Assembly: GCA_963969495.1 (NCBI GenBank) | Contig: OZ018321.1 | Location: forward strand, 106,254,066 to 106,318,065 | Length of the DNA: 64,000 nt | Direction of reading: 5' to 3' | DNA from: Ceratothoa steindachneri | Taxonomy: Eukaryota; Arthropoda; Malacostraca; Isopoda; Cymothoidae | Shown: in pieces, positions 35,251 to 45,175 of the stretch | Layout: each line of letters opens with the position of its first letter | Numbering within the stretch: position 1 is the stretch's first letter | The notes under the pieces: generated by a model | Databases searched by the model: none | What the model saw: the letters and a program-made list of their open reading frames with translations, nothing else | Told to the model about the DNA's origin: nothing | Position numbers and translations under genes: made by a program

Positions 35251-36575
35251 ACGGTTCGTCGTGCGTGTTCCCCTCCGAAGCTGGATTCGGAGGCTGACCA
35301 TCACCCACTTCCGCCCCCTCCTCTGTATCGATGGAAGGATTGGGTGCTGAGTGCTTGATCTCGGTTGCCGAGGGCACTACTTCGTGGGATTCTCCCACTG
35401 GGGTCTCAGTCATACTTCTCCCTACATCGGACTTCTTTACCCAATATAAACTGCGGCGGATGAGCTCACACAGCACACCGCTTCCACGGACAGACAGGTG
35501 AGTGCCATCATCACTAAACAGCCCTGACCGAACGTAGAATTCGTCAAAAGGGTTGACGAAACATACGCCCATTCCTGATAGGATTTCACCTAGCCTCCAA
35601 TTTATGCTCAGAGCCTTTTGGTTGGCCAAGGCACCCCCGGAGTGCCTCGGTATGATCCCAACGACGATTGTTTTTGATGTTATTTCTTTCAACGAGGCTG
35701 CTAAACTTCTGATGCGCTCAGTAAAGCCTGCAGAGCATCCCCGTAGGAACAGGTCGTTTCCACTGGCTTGGGCTACTACCGGCGTCTCTTGCTGTTCTAT
35801 GTAGTCTAATATTTTTAACTTCCTTTATGATTTTTCGCGTCTTCTTACGTACGTAAGTGCCACATTTCCTTGCGCATCCTGTTTGGCCGATTCGTCAGGC
35901 CCATTTCTTGAGAGTATCCGATAACGATTGGAGACTCCCGGCCCGAGTCCAGGGGAGCAAATCTATTTTATGTTGAGAATGGCGTCGGTATCAAAACCTC
36001 TCTCGGTTTATGGGCTCCCCTTCTGACAGGAGTGAAACCATCATGATTTACTCCTTCGGCAACGGCTACGCCAGAACCATCATTTTTTCGGGGGAAGTGA
36101 ACGATTACAATTGTTTTTCTTTTTCTTCACTTGCCAACTCGTCTCTCCGGACACGGCCGATGCAGCGTTGCCATTTTGATTGAGTGGCTCTGCGCCAGAA
36201 GCACCGTCAGTTTGGAATTGACCGGGTCGCTAATCTTGCGGCCAATTCTGCGACCCTATCCTCGAGGCGGCTAAGCTTGCGCGCGTGCTGTGACTCAATA
36301 GTCTCTATTTACATTTAGAGTGCTTGAGCACTCTCCTCCAAAGCTCTGTAGAGATCTTGTAAATCACTACAATAGGCTACTGCTTCTTGGACCTCACCCT
36401 TCAGGATGCAAGCGGTGCAGACACTGTCCGGGTGGCATTTCAAAACACACCCCTCCAGGAAATCCACACACCACTTATTCTTCTGGCACGTTGCGCATGT
36501 ATATTTTAGAGGACCTGGTCCTCTCTTTCCTGCCACTCTGAAAGCTTTATACTTAATCACTTTACGACCAATCAA
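35201..36575 (-). pseudogene. C1 ORF1: PHD-like finger, coiled coil and SGNH esterase, broken
   Basis: The N-terminus (36575-36315) carries the PHD-like pattern YTCATCQKNKWCVDF, GCVLKCHPDSVCTAC and then a helical segment. After frameshifts the esterase GDS block reads SPIVIGYSQ near 35925, with D changed to Y. The C-terminal esterase half is open (35692-35201) and has VVGIIPRHSGG, GVCFVNPFDEFY and the DxxH block DGTHLSVRGSG. The stop TAA is at 35201-35203. In CR1 LINEs this protein binds RNA and has an acetyl-esterase-like fold. Confidence 0.78.
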
Positions 36576-36989
36576 TTAGAAAATTATGGGGTTGGTGAGT
36601 TCTCCCCGCGTGAGTCGCTCCAGCCTATCGATCGGAGACGTTTCGGATCTTTCAGAAGGCACTCTCCATGTGCTGCTGTTCGTCCGATGGAGTCGTCAAA
36701 CCTCGGCGTGCCGTGGCTCCCAACCAAGCAGCACTGAAGGGCCCCGAAACGGCCATCGATTTCTCACCAGGTGAACAACGGATCAGGCCCCGTACTAAAA
36801 TCCTACTAGTTCCCTTCACAACGGCCAAGATCTCGCAGCAGCGTTCAATGGATATCCCACCACAGCAAGAGACTCAACCCAAGGCTTTTTATTGGCCTGG
36901 CAACCAACCTGGGAACAATGGGCCGTCATCTCGGGCTGATGCTACCAGAGGCACCCATCAACGGTCACTGGCAATGGTTAATAATTGAC

Positions 36990-37739
36990 GAACCCTGCAA
37001 AGTCTGCTCTTCTCAAATCCAGTTTCCTCGATTTGCTAGTTGCAAGCCCTGCCTTCGGGACTTTGACTACAAATCTAATTAGTCGGTAGTTACTGCCAGC
37101 GAGCTCTTCGCCAACATAGAGGTCCTCAACATATCATCCTCAGAGGTGAAAACCAAGTCGATGATATTTTCTCCTCTAGTTTGTTCTCTCACCCATTGAG
37201 TAAGGAACTCGTTGCTCGCGAACTCTAGGAGTAGTGCGTTCTCGCCACAGGATTCTCTGGTTTCCCAGTCAACTTGTGTGTTGAAATCACCTATGACGAT
37301 ACACACTCTGTCTTCGACAAGTTCTCCTAGCAGCTGGTACAGATCTCTGTCCTTTTCAATGAGTTGGGCAGGAGGTCTATAAAGCACCAGGGTCCTGTAT
37401 TTGGCAGGACCGATCTAGTTCAACTCCTAGTAGTTCATGGTCGGATACGATGTTTCAATCCGTCGAGTTTAGAGTATCCTTGACATACAACATCACACCG
37501 CCACCCTCTCTGTCAGGCCTATCTTTCAGGAGGAACTGGTAACCAGTAATCGAGAATTCACATTCAAAATCTCGGCTTGAGGTTTTTATCCACGACTCCC
37601 TTATGGCCATCATCTCAGGTTCTTCTGTTGTTACAAGGCCACGAAGTTCAAAAATCTTTTTTCTAGTAGACCTCGCATTAAACAGAACAACTTTGAAGGA
37701 GTCCCCGACTGTAAGACTCCCTACGCTCTTCTGTTTCCC
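36990..37739 (-). pseudogene. A3 ORF2, endonuclease N-terminal part
   Basis: Minus-strand frames give LYRPPAQLIEKDRDLYQLL, CIVIGDFNTQVDWETRE, FLTQWVREQTRGENIIDLVF and EPEMMAIRESWI-like text. These are APE endonuclease motifs (GDFN, catalytic Asp-Asn) shared with A5 (50469-51374). Several frameshifts; the SDH block is degraded (AVTTD). Confidence 0.78.
37696..37739 (-). promoter_or_regulatory. candidate -1 frameshift signal, copy A3
   Basis: The slippery heptamer GGGAAAC (37733-37739 on the minus strand, in ORF1 phase G GGA AAC) is followed after 9 nt by an imperfect version of the family hairpin (37696-37723). Confidence 0.65.
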
Positions 37740-39010
37740 GTCTCACTTGTCTCTCTGTTCTCTTTGGGTGGTATGGTGGCACACTTTCGAGCGACCTCCA
37801 CGAAGGTCGTTCCAGGGGTGACTTTAGCGTACTGGCGCACGTCCGCCCTCACTCTGGACCAGACCGTCCTTTGAGTCCACAGAACGACATCTTGTATTAG
37901 GTTTGAGAGTACAGCCTTTCCTTTAAAGGAAAGGTGCACCCCATCTCTTTGGTAGAGATCATTGCTACCATAAAAGATGCGGTAGGAGTCGACAAAAAAC
38001 ACCTCTTCCGCCGTACATAAATCTCCTAGTCGTCGGTTCAATGCGACGTTCCTCGAGTGAGCGATCCGGCTTGGACCTCTTCTCGGGAGCATTCCGACCA
38101 CGACACGTCTGCAGATTTTCAACTCACAGTCATCCACAGCCCCCATGACCGTCTGAAGGATCTCGCCTGTAGGGCATACCCTACCTCCTCTGAGGTAGAG
38201 GTCATTGACACTTACCATCAGGACAACGACTGAACTCTCAGAAATATAAGATTTCTCAGCTTCTATTCTTATATGGTGGTTCCCACGTCCTGGGAGGCAG
38301 CTTATCCTCAAACTGGTGCGAAGGCGTGCCGCAGCATAGGTTGCAGATCCCTCGATTGAGAATCACCGATAAGGACGACCCTCGCAGAGGACAGAGTCTT
38401 TCCCTTTCGGAAGCGACTTCTCTGTTTCCTTTTTATTCTTCATATTTTTCTTCTTCTTTCTTTTTTCTTATCTTCCTCTGGTTTAACTTCTGTTTGTGTT
38501 TTCTCTTCTTCTGATTCTACCTGCTCTTCCTTTTTCTTTCTTCTCTTCTTTCTCTTTTTTTGGCCCGTTGAGCCAGTCCCGCAGCAACTGACTCCAGCTC
38601 TAGGACATTGGAAGGCTGGCGTGGCACTGCCGATGCAGTGCTCGCTTCTTGGGAGAGGGTCTCGTTGGCAGATACACCCATGTCGGTGACAGATGTATCG
38701 GTAGCCGAATGGACCTCTAGTCTTGAGGACAACTCGACGATCCTATCCTCGAGACGGCGAAGCTGACGCGCGTGTTCAGACTCTAAGTTCTGCAGCTTCG
38801 TCTCCAATTCTTTAGATTTATGCGAGATGATCTATATTGATCCTTGAGCTCTTGCACTTCTCCTTTAAGGACACAGTCAGTGCAGATACTTGCCGGGTGG
38901 TATTTGGAGTAACACCCCTCCGGAAAGTCCAGGCACCACTTGTCCTTCTTGCACACTGAACATGTGTATTTAAGAGCAGACGGTCCTTTCTTTCCAGTCA
39001 TGCTGAACAC
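37721..39010 (-). pseudogene. A3 ORF1: PHD-like finger, coiled coil and esterase, broken
   Basis: From Met 39010: MTGKKGPSALKYTCSVC, KDKWCLDFPEGCYSKYH, CTDC (one finger Cys changed to Tyr), then a coiled coil (METKLQNLESEHARQLRRL). A Lys/Arg-rich linker is followed by the esterase half (38311-37721) with VVLMVSVNDLYLRGG and DGVHLSFKGKAVLSN. The esterase GND box has become VND. Frameshifts lie near 38800 and 38320-38500. It ends RETSETGNRRA at TAG 37721-37723. Confidence 0.8.
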
Positions 39011-39919
39011 TTTATATATCTGAATACTTTGTGACCACTCAATAAAAAAGAAGGGGGCGTGGTGAGTTCGCCCCGCGTGAGTCGCTCCCGCCTATCCATC
39101 GAAGACGTTTCGGATCTTTCAAAAGGCATACTCCATGTGCTGCTGTTCGTCCGACCGAGTCATGAAACCTCGGCGTGCCGTGGCTCCCAACCAAGCAACA
39201 CTGACAGTCCCCGAAGGGGAAATCGATTTCTCACCAGGTGAACAGCGGAGCACGCCCCGTACTAAACTCCTACTAGTTCCCTTCACGACGGCCAAGATCT
39301 CGGAGTAGCGTTCAATGGATATCCCGCCACAGCAAGAGACTCGACTTAAAGCTTTTTATTGGCCTGGCAACCAGCCTGGGAACAAAGGGCCGTCACCTCG
39401 GACCGATGCTACCAGAGGCCCCCGTCAACGGGCACTGGAAATAGTCAATAATTACGCACCAGGGAAGGGGTTAACGAGGCACTACCCTCATCCCATTCAT
39501 CGTGCCCCAACGCCTAGGAAACTTGTAGTCCTAGTCTCTCGCAACCAGCGAGCGTCGATTGGCGTTGTTTATAGAGGTTCCAAAGCCTCTCTTCTGACGC
39601 ATGAGGTAGCTGCCAGGTCCTTATATGTAGAAAGAGGGAAAAAAGGGTAAGCGTGACAGGATAGGAGCAGGGTTTTTTTTCTTTTTATATAATAAGTGGA
39701 AGAGATAGAATAAAAGTGAAAAAGGAGAAGGTTAGAGTAGAAAATGGAAGGAATGACGCACTTAGTCTGGAACCTCGTGTCCGTCCAAATCGACAAGGAA
39801 AGCCCTGTCAGGGGTGTCCAGAAGATAGGTACCCCCGCCGACATAGCTCGAAAAGTCAAAGGTGCACACAAGCTCTCTTCCCGCGACAAGGGGGCGTCAC
39901 CTCTCCCTCTACTTTCTTC
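39011..39919 (-). promoter_or_regulatory. 5' UTR with probable internal promoter of A3
   Basis: About 900 bp conserved with 49308-50204 and 57646-58575. On the element strand the shared blocks include a TATA-like CATATAAGGACC (about 39619-39630), CCAAT boxes (ATTGG at about 39359 and 39559 on the plus strand) and GGTTGCCAGGCCAATAAAAA. The extreme 5' end is purine-rich, the complement of 'ctctccctctactttctt'. Promoter function is inferred. Confidence 0.6.
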
Positions 39920-39954
<35 letters not shown>

Positions 39955-39972
39955 TGTGTGTGTGTGTGTGTG
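39920..39972. repeat. (GA)n-(GT)n separator between A3 and B2
   Basis: GA run to about 39951, then GT run. Confidence 0.95.
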
Positions 39973-40629
39973 TCAAAAGGAGTCACAAGTAAAGCAAACA
40001 CATTAAAAGACCTATCCTAAAAACTTAAGATCCTAAAATATACATAAAGAAAAAAATAACTAGGAGTTGGAGACAAGTGGACAGTAAACTTAAAGGCTCT
40101 CCCCACCCTTCTCTCCCACCCGCCACGCGTGTACGGAAACTGAAATGATACCTGGTTCAGTTGATATATAGTGCTTAACCAGGAATTTTTATAGTAAAAG
40201 TTTTGAAACCTACCTAGTTAAAGAATCACAATATGAAAATTATCATCAGACACCTAAACAAAATTAGGATCCAAATAATCATTGTTTTACTTTTTTGAAA
40301 TAATTGTTTTATTTTCTGATAGTTGAAATCTCGTTATTTAACTATATACACCTATATATCTATATTTCGATCCTGAGAATCTTTTATTTTCTGATAGTTG
40401 CAATATCGTCATTTAACTTATATACACCTACATTTAAGTTATATATACATACATTTAACTTATATACACCTACAGAATATTGATTTCCTTTTTGACTTCA
40501 TTTGAATATCTGCACTCTGGTTCTGAGAATCTTGTCATTATACTTATTTCTATTTTACATGCACATTTATCGATCCCATTTTATCTATAAATTAATAACC
40601 GAGTGTGTGTATGATTTTGTCTAGTTTTT

Positions 40630-43370
40630 TCTTAAAGTATCAACAGTTTTACTAGATATTACTTCTCGTGGTAGCTTATTCCATATGTTGACAATTTTGT
40701 ATGAAAAAAATTTCCAGTTTGATTTGTTCTATACTGCAATGGTACCAGCTTCATTCGGTTGTTCCTTCTCTCACAGTCATTTAACTTAAATCATATCTCA
40801 GCTTCTACATTTTCTATCTTATTTAATATCTTAAACGTTTTATGAGTTGGCCTCGCATTCGCCGCGTTTCCAGTCTGAAGAGATTTAGTCTTTCTAATCT
40901 AGTTTCATAGTTGTGTTTTCTTAACGATGGTATTAGTTTTGTTGCTGTTTCTTGAACTTTCTCAAGCCTTTAGATATCCTTCCTCAAATTTGGGGACTAG
41001 AATTGTACACAATATTCCAGATGTGGGCGAACTAATTCATTATATTAATTCAGTACTATGGTTTCGTTTCTGCATTTAAATTGTCGTTTGATGTATCCTA
41101 GGATCCTGGAAGCTTTTTTTTCATTTCTATACATTGCAGACTAAACTTAAGATTATTCGATATATATACTCCTAAATCTTTCTCGACTTTTGTTTCTGTT
41201 AATTCCGAGCCGAACAATGTATATACAGCTTGTGGATTTCTGCTTCCAATATGCATTACTTTACTCTTGCCTAGGTTTATTGGCAGTTTCCATTCTCTTG
41301 GCCATTCTTCTATACAATCAATATCTCTCTGAAGTTCTTCTGCTTCTTCTTTATTACATAACCCTTTTCCAATTTTGGCGTCATCTGCAAATTTAACAAT
41401 TTTTGACATGAGACCTATGTCCAAATCATTGATATAAATTATGAATAGTAGGGGGCCCAACACAGAACCCTGAGGTACCCCACTTGACACTTTTGTCCAT
41501 TCAGAGGCAGATCCATTGATTACTACTCTGTGATATCTATTTGTAAGCCAATCTTCAATCCAGTCTCCTACGTTTCCTTTGATTTCGAATGCCATAAGTT
41601 TTGCCATCAGTAATTTATGGGGGACTTTGTCGAACGCTTTCGATCGACTTCTCATCATCATATTGCTCGAATACATATTAGAAGAAGTTTAACAAATTCG
41701 TTAGGCAAGATTTATTTCTTCTGAATCCATGTTGGGAATCTCTAAGAAGCTCTTTTGATTCAAGATGTAATATAATTTTCTTGGAGATGAATGATTTTAA
41801 AAGTTTTCCAATCACTGACGTCAAACTGATCGGTTGATAGTTTTTCACTAGTTCTCTGCAACAATTTTTAAAAATTGGCGTTACATTTGCATATTTCCAG
41901 TCATTGGGAACAACTCCACTGCCTAATGATTGAGTAAAAATGTGTGCTAAATGTTTGCTAACAACCTCTTTCACTTCTTTCAGAACTCTGGGATAAAACA
42001 TATCCGGTCCAGGTGATTTGTTGGCATTCATTTTATTTATCAAATTTATAACATCTTCGGCGGTACAGCTAGCATTTTCTAATGAGTCATTGCCTGTATA
42101 TACAATATTTAGCTCAGGTATATGAGAGGTTTCTTCATTAGTAAAAACAGTTAGGAAATAATTATTCAGTACACAAGCTATATCATAGTTATTGAATTTT
42201 AAAATACCATCAATATTTCTCAGTGGTCCAATATTGTTCTTTATAGGCTTCCTATTGTTCACAAGAGCATAAAATTCCTTTGGATTCACTTTACAATTTT
42301 GTACTACTCTAATCTCTTCTTCTCTTTTGGCTTTTTTAATTTCTCTTTTTATTTATCGCCTTAGGATATCGTATTGTGCTGTTAACTGTTGGGACGGCTT
42401 GATTTTTAGCATTTTATACGTTCTTTTCCTATCTCTTATCATGCTTTTTATTTCCTTGCTTAACCACGTCAAATCTTGATTAATAAGTGAATTTTTAGTT
42501 TTGAAGGGGACATATTCTGTTTGTTGTTTCATAAAAAATCCTTAAAAGATATCCATGCATTGTTTGGTCCTTCATTATTTGTAACATATCCTGCTAGGTT
42601 TGCTCTCATGGCTTCATAATTTCCACTGCTAAAGTGGGTCTGTGTATATTTTTCATTATTTTCCATGTCGATATTTGGATATCGAACTCTATTAAATTGT
42701 GATCACTACCTTCGAATTTTTCGCAGACGTAAATATTTGAGAGTAAGTTGCTTTTAGTAGACAATATAAGGTTTAGTATATTGTTACCTCTTGTTGTTTT
42801 ACTGACCCACTGAGTTAAGAAATTATCCTTAATAAAATCCAGAAGTCTCTGCCATTCTTTATCCTCTTGTTTTTTTATCCCAGAACTAACGCAAGCTTCT
42901 TATCTATTTGTTTTGTCAGTACATCATAGAGTATTACACAAGATCCGGTGACTGGTGCGGTTTTCTGTATATTAGATAAATGCATATATTTATTTTATCT
43001 AAATTAGCTTCACTCCTATCATTTCTAGGGTCGTATCCAAGGTAATTTCTGTTGGGTAAAGATATTCGGGTATATATAATAACACTTCCACCCGAATTTG
43101 ATCTTTTCTATCTTTATTGAACATTTTGTAGTTTTTTAACTCAAATTCACCTCTAAAATCTCTGGAGTTCAAATTTATCCATAATTCTGTAATTGCAATT
43201 ATGTCATACTTCTCTATAGTTACCATAGCTCTGAATTCGAACAATTTGTTTCTGATCAAACGTGTATTTAGAAGAATCACTCTCATGGGTTTGTTGCACT
43301 TCCTGGAGGAGATTCGTTTCCCGAAACGGGGGTCTCCACAATGACTGGGGTTGTTGTGGTTTTGCAAATA
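40630..43370 (-). pseudogene. B2 ORF2: APE endonuclease and reverse transcriptase, broken
   Basis: The N-terminus (43367-42999) reads FGKRISSRKC, MRVILLNTRLIRNKLFEF, YDIIAITELWIN and DFRGEFELKNYKMF. The middle endonuclease (43000-42300) is heavily frameshifted. RT (42289-41678) has MNANKSPGPDMFYPRVLKEV, NYQPISLTSVIGKL and QHGFRRNKSCLTNLL. It continues at 41676-41098 with [25 protein letters not shown] and an intact FADDAKIG catalytic box. C-terminal pieces reach about 40630. Frameshifts at about 41677 and 42300 inactivate it. Confidence 0.84.
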
Positions 43371-44415
43371 TTGCTTTGGCTAGTACATTCGAAGAGATTA
43401 AATACGTTAACGTTCAATAATTCGCCGTATTTCTTTTTGCCTTAAAAAAGTACTCTTCTCTATCGATGAAACTTCGCCAAAAATTAGCGAATTTAATTCC
43501 CTTTATCTCACACATTCTTTTAAGTCTAAAATTGATTCCAATAGTTTTGCTTACTGCCTCTTTTGATACATTTATTCTTGGCAAAATACCTACCATAATA
43601 TCTTTGTCCGTTTTTTCTTTGATTTTGTTCGTTAACGACTCGAATTGTGAAATGACCTCCTCGGTTTCGACTATTTTATCTTTAGCGTAAGTGTCATTGG
43701 ATCCAACATGCACTATTACTGTACTGTCTTCGTTGTCCACTTGTAGTTTTGAAATCTCTTCGTTAATTTTCTTAATAGTAGCACCTGGATAGCAAAAAGT
43801 CTTCCTATTCTTTTTTTCGTTAAATCCAAAATAATCACTTTGATTTCTTACTAACGAGTCACCGATCAGGAAAGTCTGCTTTTCTTTCTTGGAATTTAAT
43901 GAATTTTTGTTATTTCTACTAGGTTTTGAGGAACTATCATACGTTTCTGGTTGCGAGTTGTGTGATATATTTACGTCTACTGTTGGTTTACTCGTCGCGA
44001 ATGTAAAAACACCATCATTCCCTTCTATTTTATTCTCTATGATCGCAACTGCTTGTTCACGACGAATAACCTTCTCACTTAACCTGGCATTCCTCTCTGT
44101 AATATTTTCGTTAATTGACTCGAGGAAGGCTATCTTTTTTTCTAATTCATCAACTGTGGTCTCAATATTTTTCAGAACAGAGTTTTTTGCAGTACAGTTA
44201 CAATTGCTTAACTCTAGAGCCGAGATTCTATTTTCCATGTCGCCAATTATTCTTAACAATTCGTGTTTTTCAATGGTATGGTTTTCCTCTATTTTGAAGA
44301 AGAGACAAATGCTGAGAGAAGTAATGTTATGATAGGTTTGCTCCGGAAAATTTACGCACCACTTCACTGTCTTACACTTAAAGCAGAAGACTTTCAATTT
44401 CTCTGCACCAGGCAT
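43285..44415 (-). pseudogene. B2 ORF1: PHD-like finger, coiled coil and SGNH esterase (nearly intact)
   Basis: A 333-codon frame starts at Met 44415 with the finger (FCFKCKTVKWCVNFPEQ). A long coiled coil covers about residues 55-125. The esterase shows block I (FLIGDSLVRNQSDYFG, about residue 185), block III (VIVHVGSNDTYAKD, about residue 235) and VGILPRINVS. The frame stops at 43414. The phase matching the slippery site continues to a TGA overlapping an ATG (ATGA, about 43285), so one downstream frameshift probably separates the true C-terminus. It is the least damaged family-B ORF1 here. Confidence 0.8.
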
Positions 44416-45015
44416 ACTGAATTATTGTATAAGATAAATGAGTCTAATAATAAAGAGAAATCATGTTTGTTTTCCTCGATGTATTATATTAGACTAATAC
44501 GGAGATCAGATACAGAGTTGAATCTATATATGGCCTCTAATTATTTGAAAAATAACTTACCAGTTATCTTCTAATAATTTATCACTGAAACAATCTCACT
44601 TACCTTTATGGGGTTGCAATCCAAGATGGGGCCGGGTAGTTAAGTTAAAAGACAAACTATTCACTGATTGGTTGATTCCTTTGGCGCGGCGTGACGTGGG
44701 AAAATACTGGTTGTTGATTAGCTAAGAAACTTTACATCTCTTTTAAAGAACTAACTCTTATTGGTGGTTTGGTTTTGGCGAAAGATGATGGTTAGATGAT
44801 TAATATTAGACAATTACCGATTAGTTTTATTAACAAACAATTATTAAAATAAACCACTACTAAGAACGGACAATAAATGAATAATATAATGCTTCTATTT
44901 AAAATAGAATTGAATATACAAAAGTATTAAAGAAAGCCCTTTGTATATCTCGTAGCGAGAGCAAAGTTAGCACATCTGAACACAGGAGTAGCTGAATGCA
45001 GACTGAGGAATAGCT
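44416..45015 (-). promoter_or_regulatory. 5' UTR of B2
   Basis: Non-coding. The outer 90 bp align with the 5' end of B1. ATTGG on the plus strand (CCAAT on the element strand) at about 44663 and 44760 is a possible promoter element. Confidence 0.5.
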
Positions 45016-45030
45016 AGAGAGAGAGAGAGA

Positions 45031-45076
<46 letters not shown>
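45016..45076. repeat. (GA)n separator between B2 and A4
   Basis: GA run with GAAGG and GAAA interruptions. Confidence 0.95.
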
Positions 45077-45077
<1 letters not shown>

Positions 45078-45102
45078 TTACAAGGAGTTACAAGGAAAGA
45101 AT

Positions 45103-45141
45103 GTACCCTAGGAGACCTTAAGGTCCATTCAAAGAGGGTAC
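45103..45141 (-). other. conserved 3' UTR hairpin of A4 (UUAA loop variant)
   Basis: Same stems as the other A copies, but the loop reads UUAA instead of GUAA, one substitution from the GNRA form. Confidence 0.7.
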
Positions 45142-45175
45142 CTTTGGACTAGCCATCGAGCGGGCACATGGCTGC

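Larger units (their letters stand above)
32352..36986 (-). mobile_element. CR1-clade LINE, family C, copy C1, nearly full length
   Basis: It has a 3' terminal tandem 10-mer, the conserved hairpin (32378-32415), ORF2 (about 32470-35250), ORF1 (35201-36575) and part of the 5' UTR (36576-36986). The 5' UTR resembles that of family A (gcgtgagtcgctcc at about 36608) but stops abruptly at 36986 in 'taataatt', where A3 ORF2 sequence begins without (GA)n. Its ORF2 differs enough from A and B in sequence to be a separate family. Confidence 0.82.
36987..39919 (-). mobile_element. CR1-clade LINE, family A, copy A3, lacking its 3' half
   Basis: It starts inside the ORF2 endonuclease (36987) and contains the ORF1/ORF2 junction, a broken ORF1 and a complete 5' UTR ending 'ctctccctctactttcttct' at 39919. 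The RT, 3' UTR and (GA)n tail are missing at the junction with C1, so a deletion between two neighbouring elements is likely. Confidence 0.84.
39973..45015 (-). mobile_element. CR1-clade LINE, family B, copy B2, nearly full length
   Basis: About 5.0 kb: a degenerate 3' UTR, ORF2 (about 40630-43370), ORF1 (about 43285-44415) and a 5' UTR (44416-45015) sharing 'tagcgagagcaa' with B1 just before (GA)n. Its 3' UTR hairpin is eroded beyond recognition. The endonuclease-to-RT stretch and ORF1 remain readable over long distances. Confidence 0.85.
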
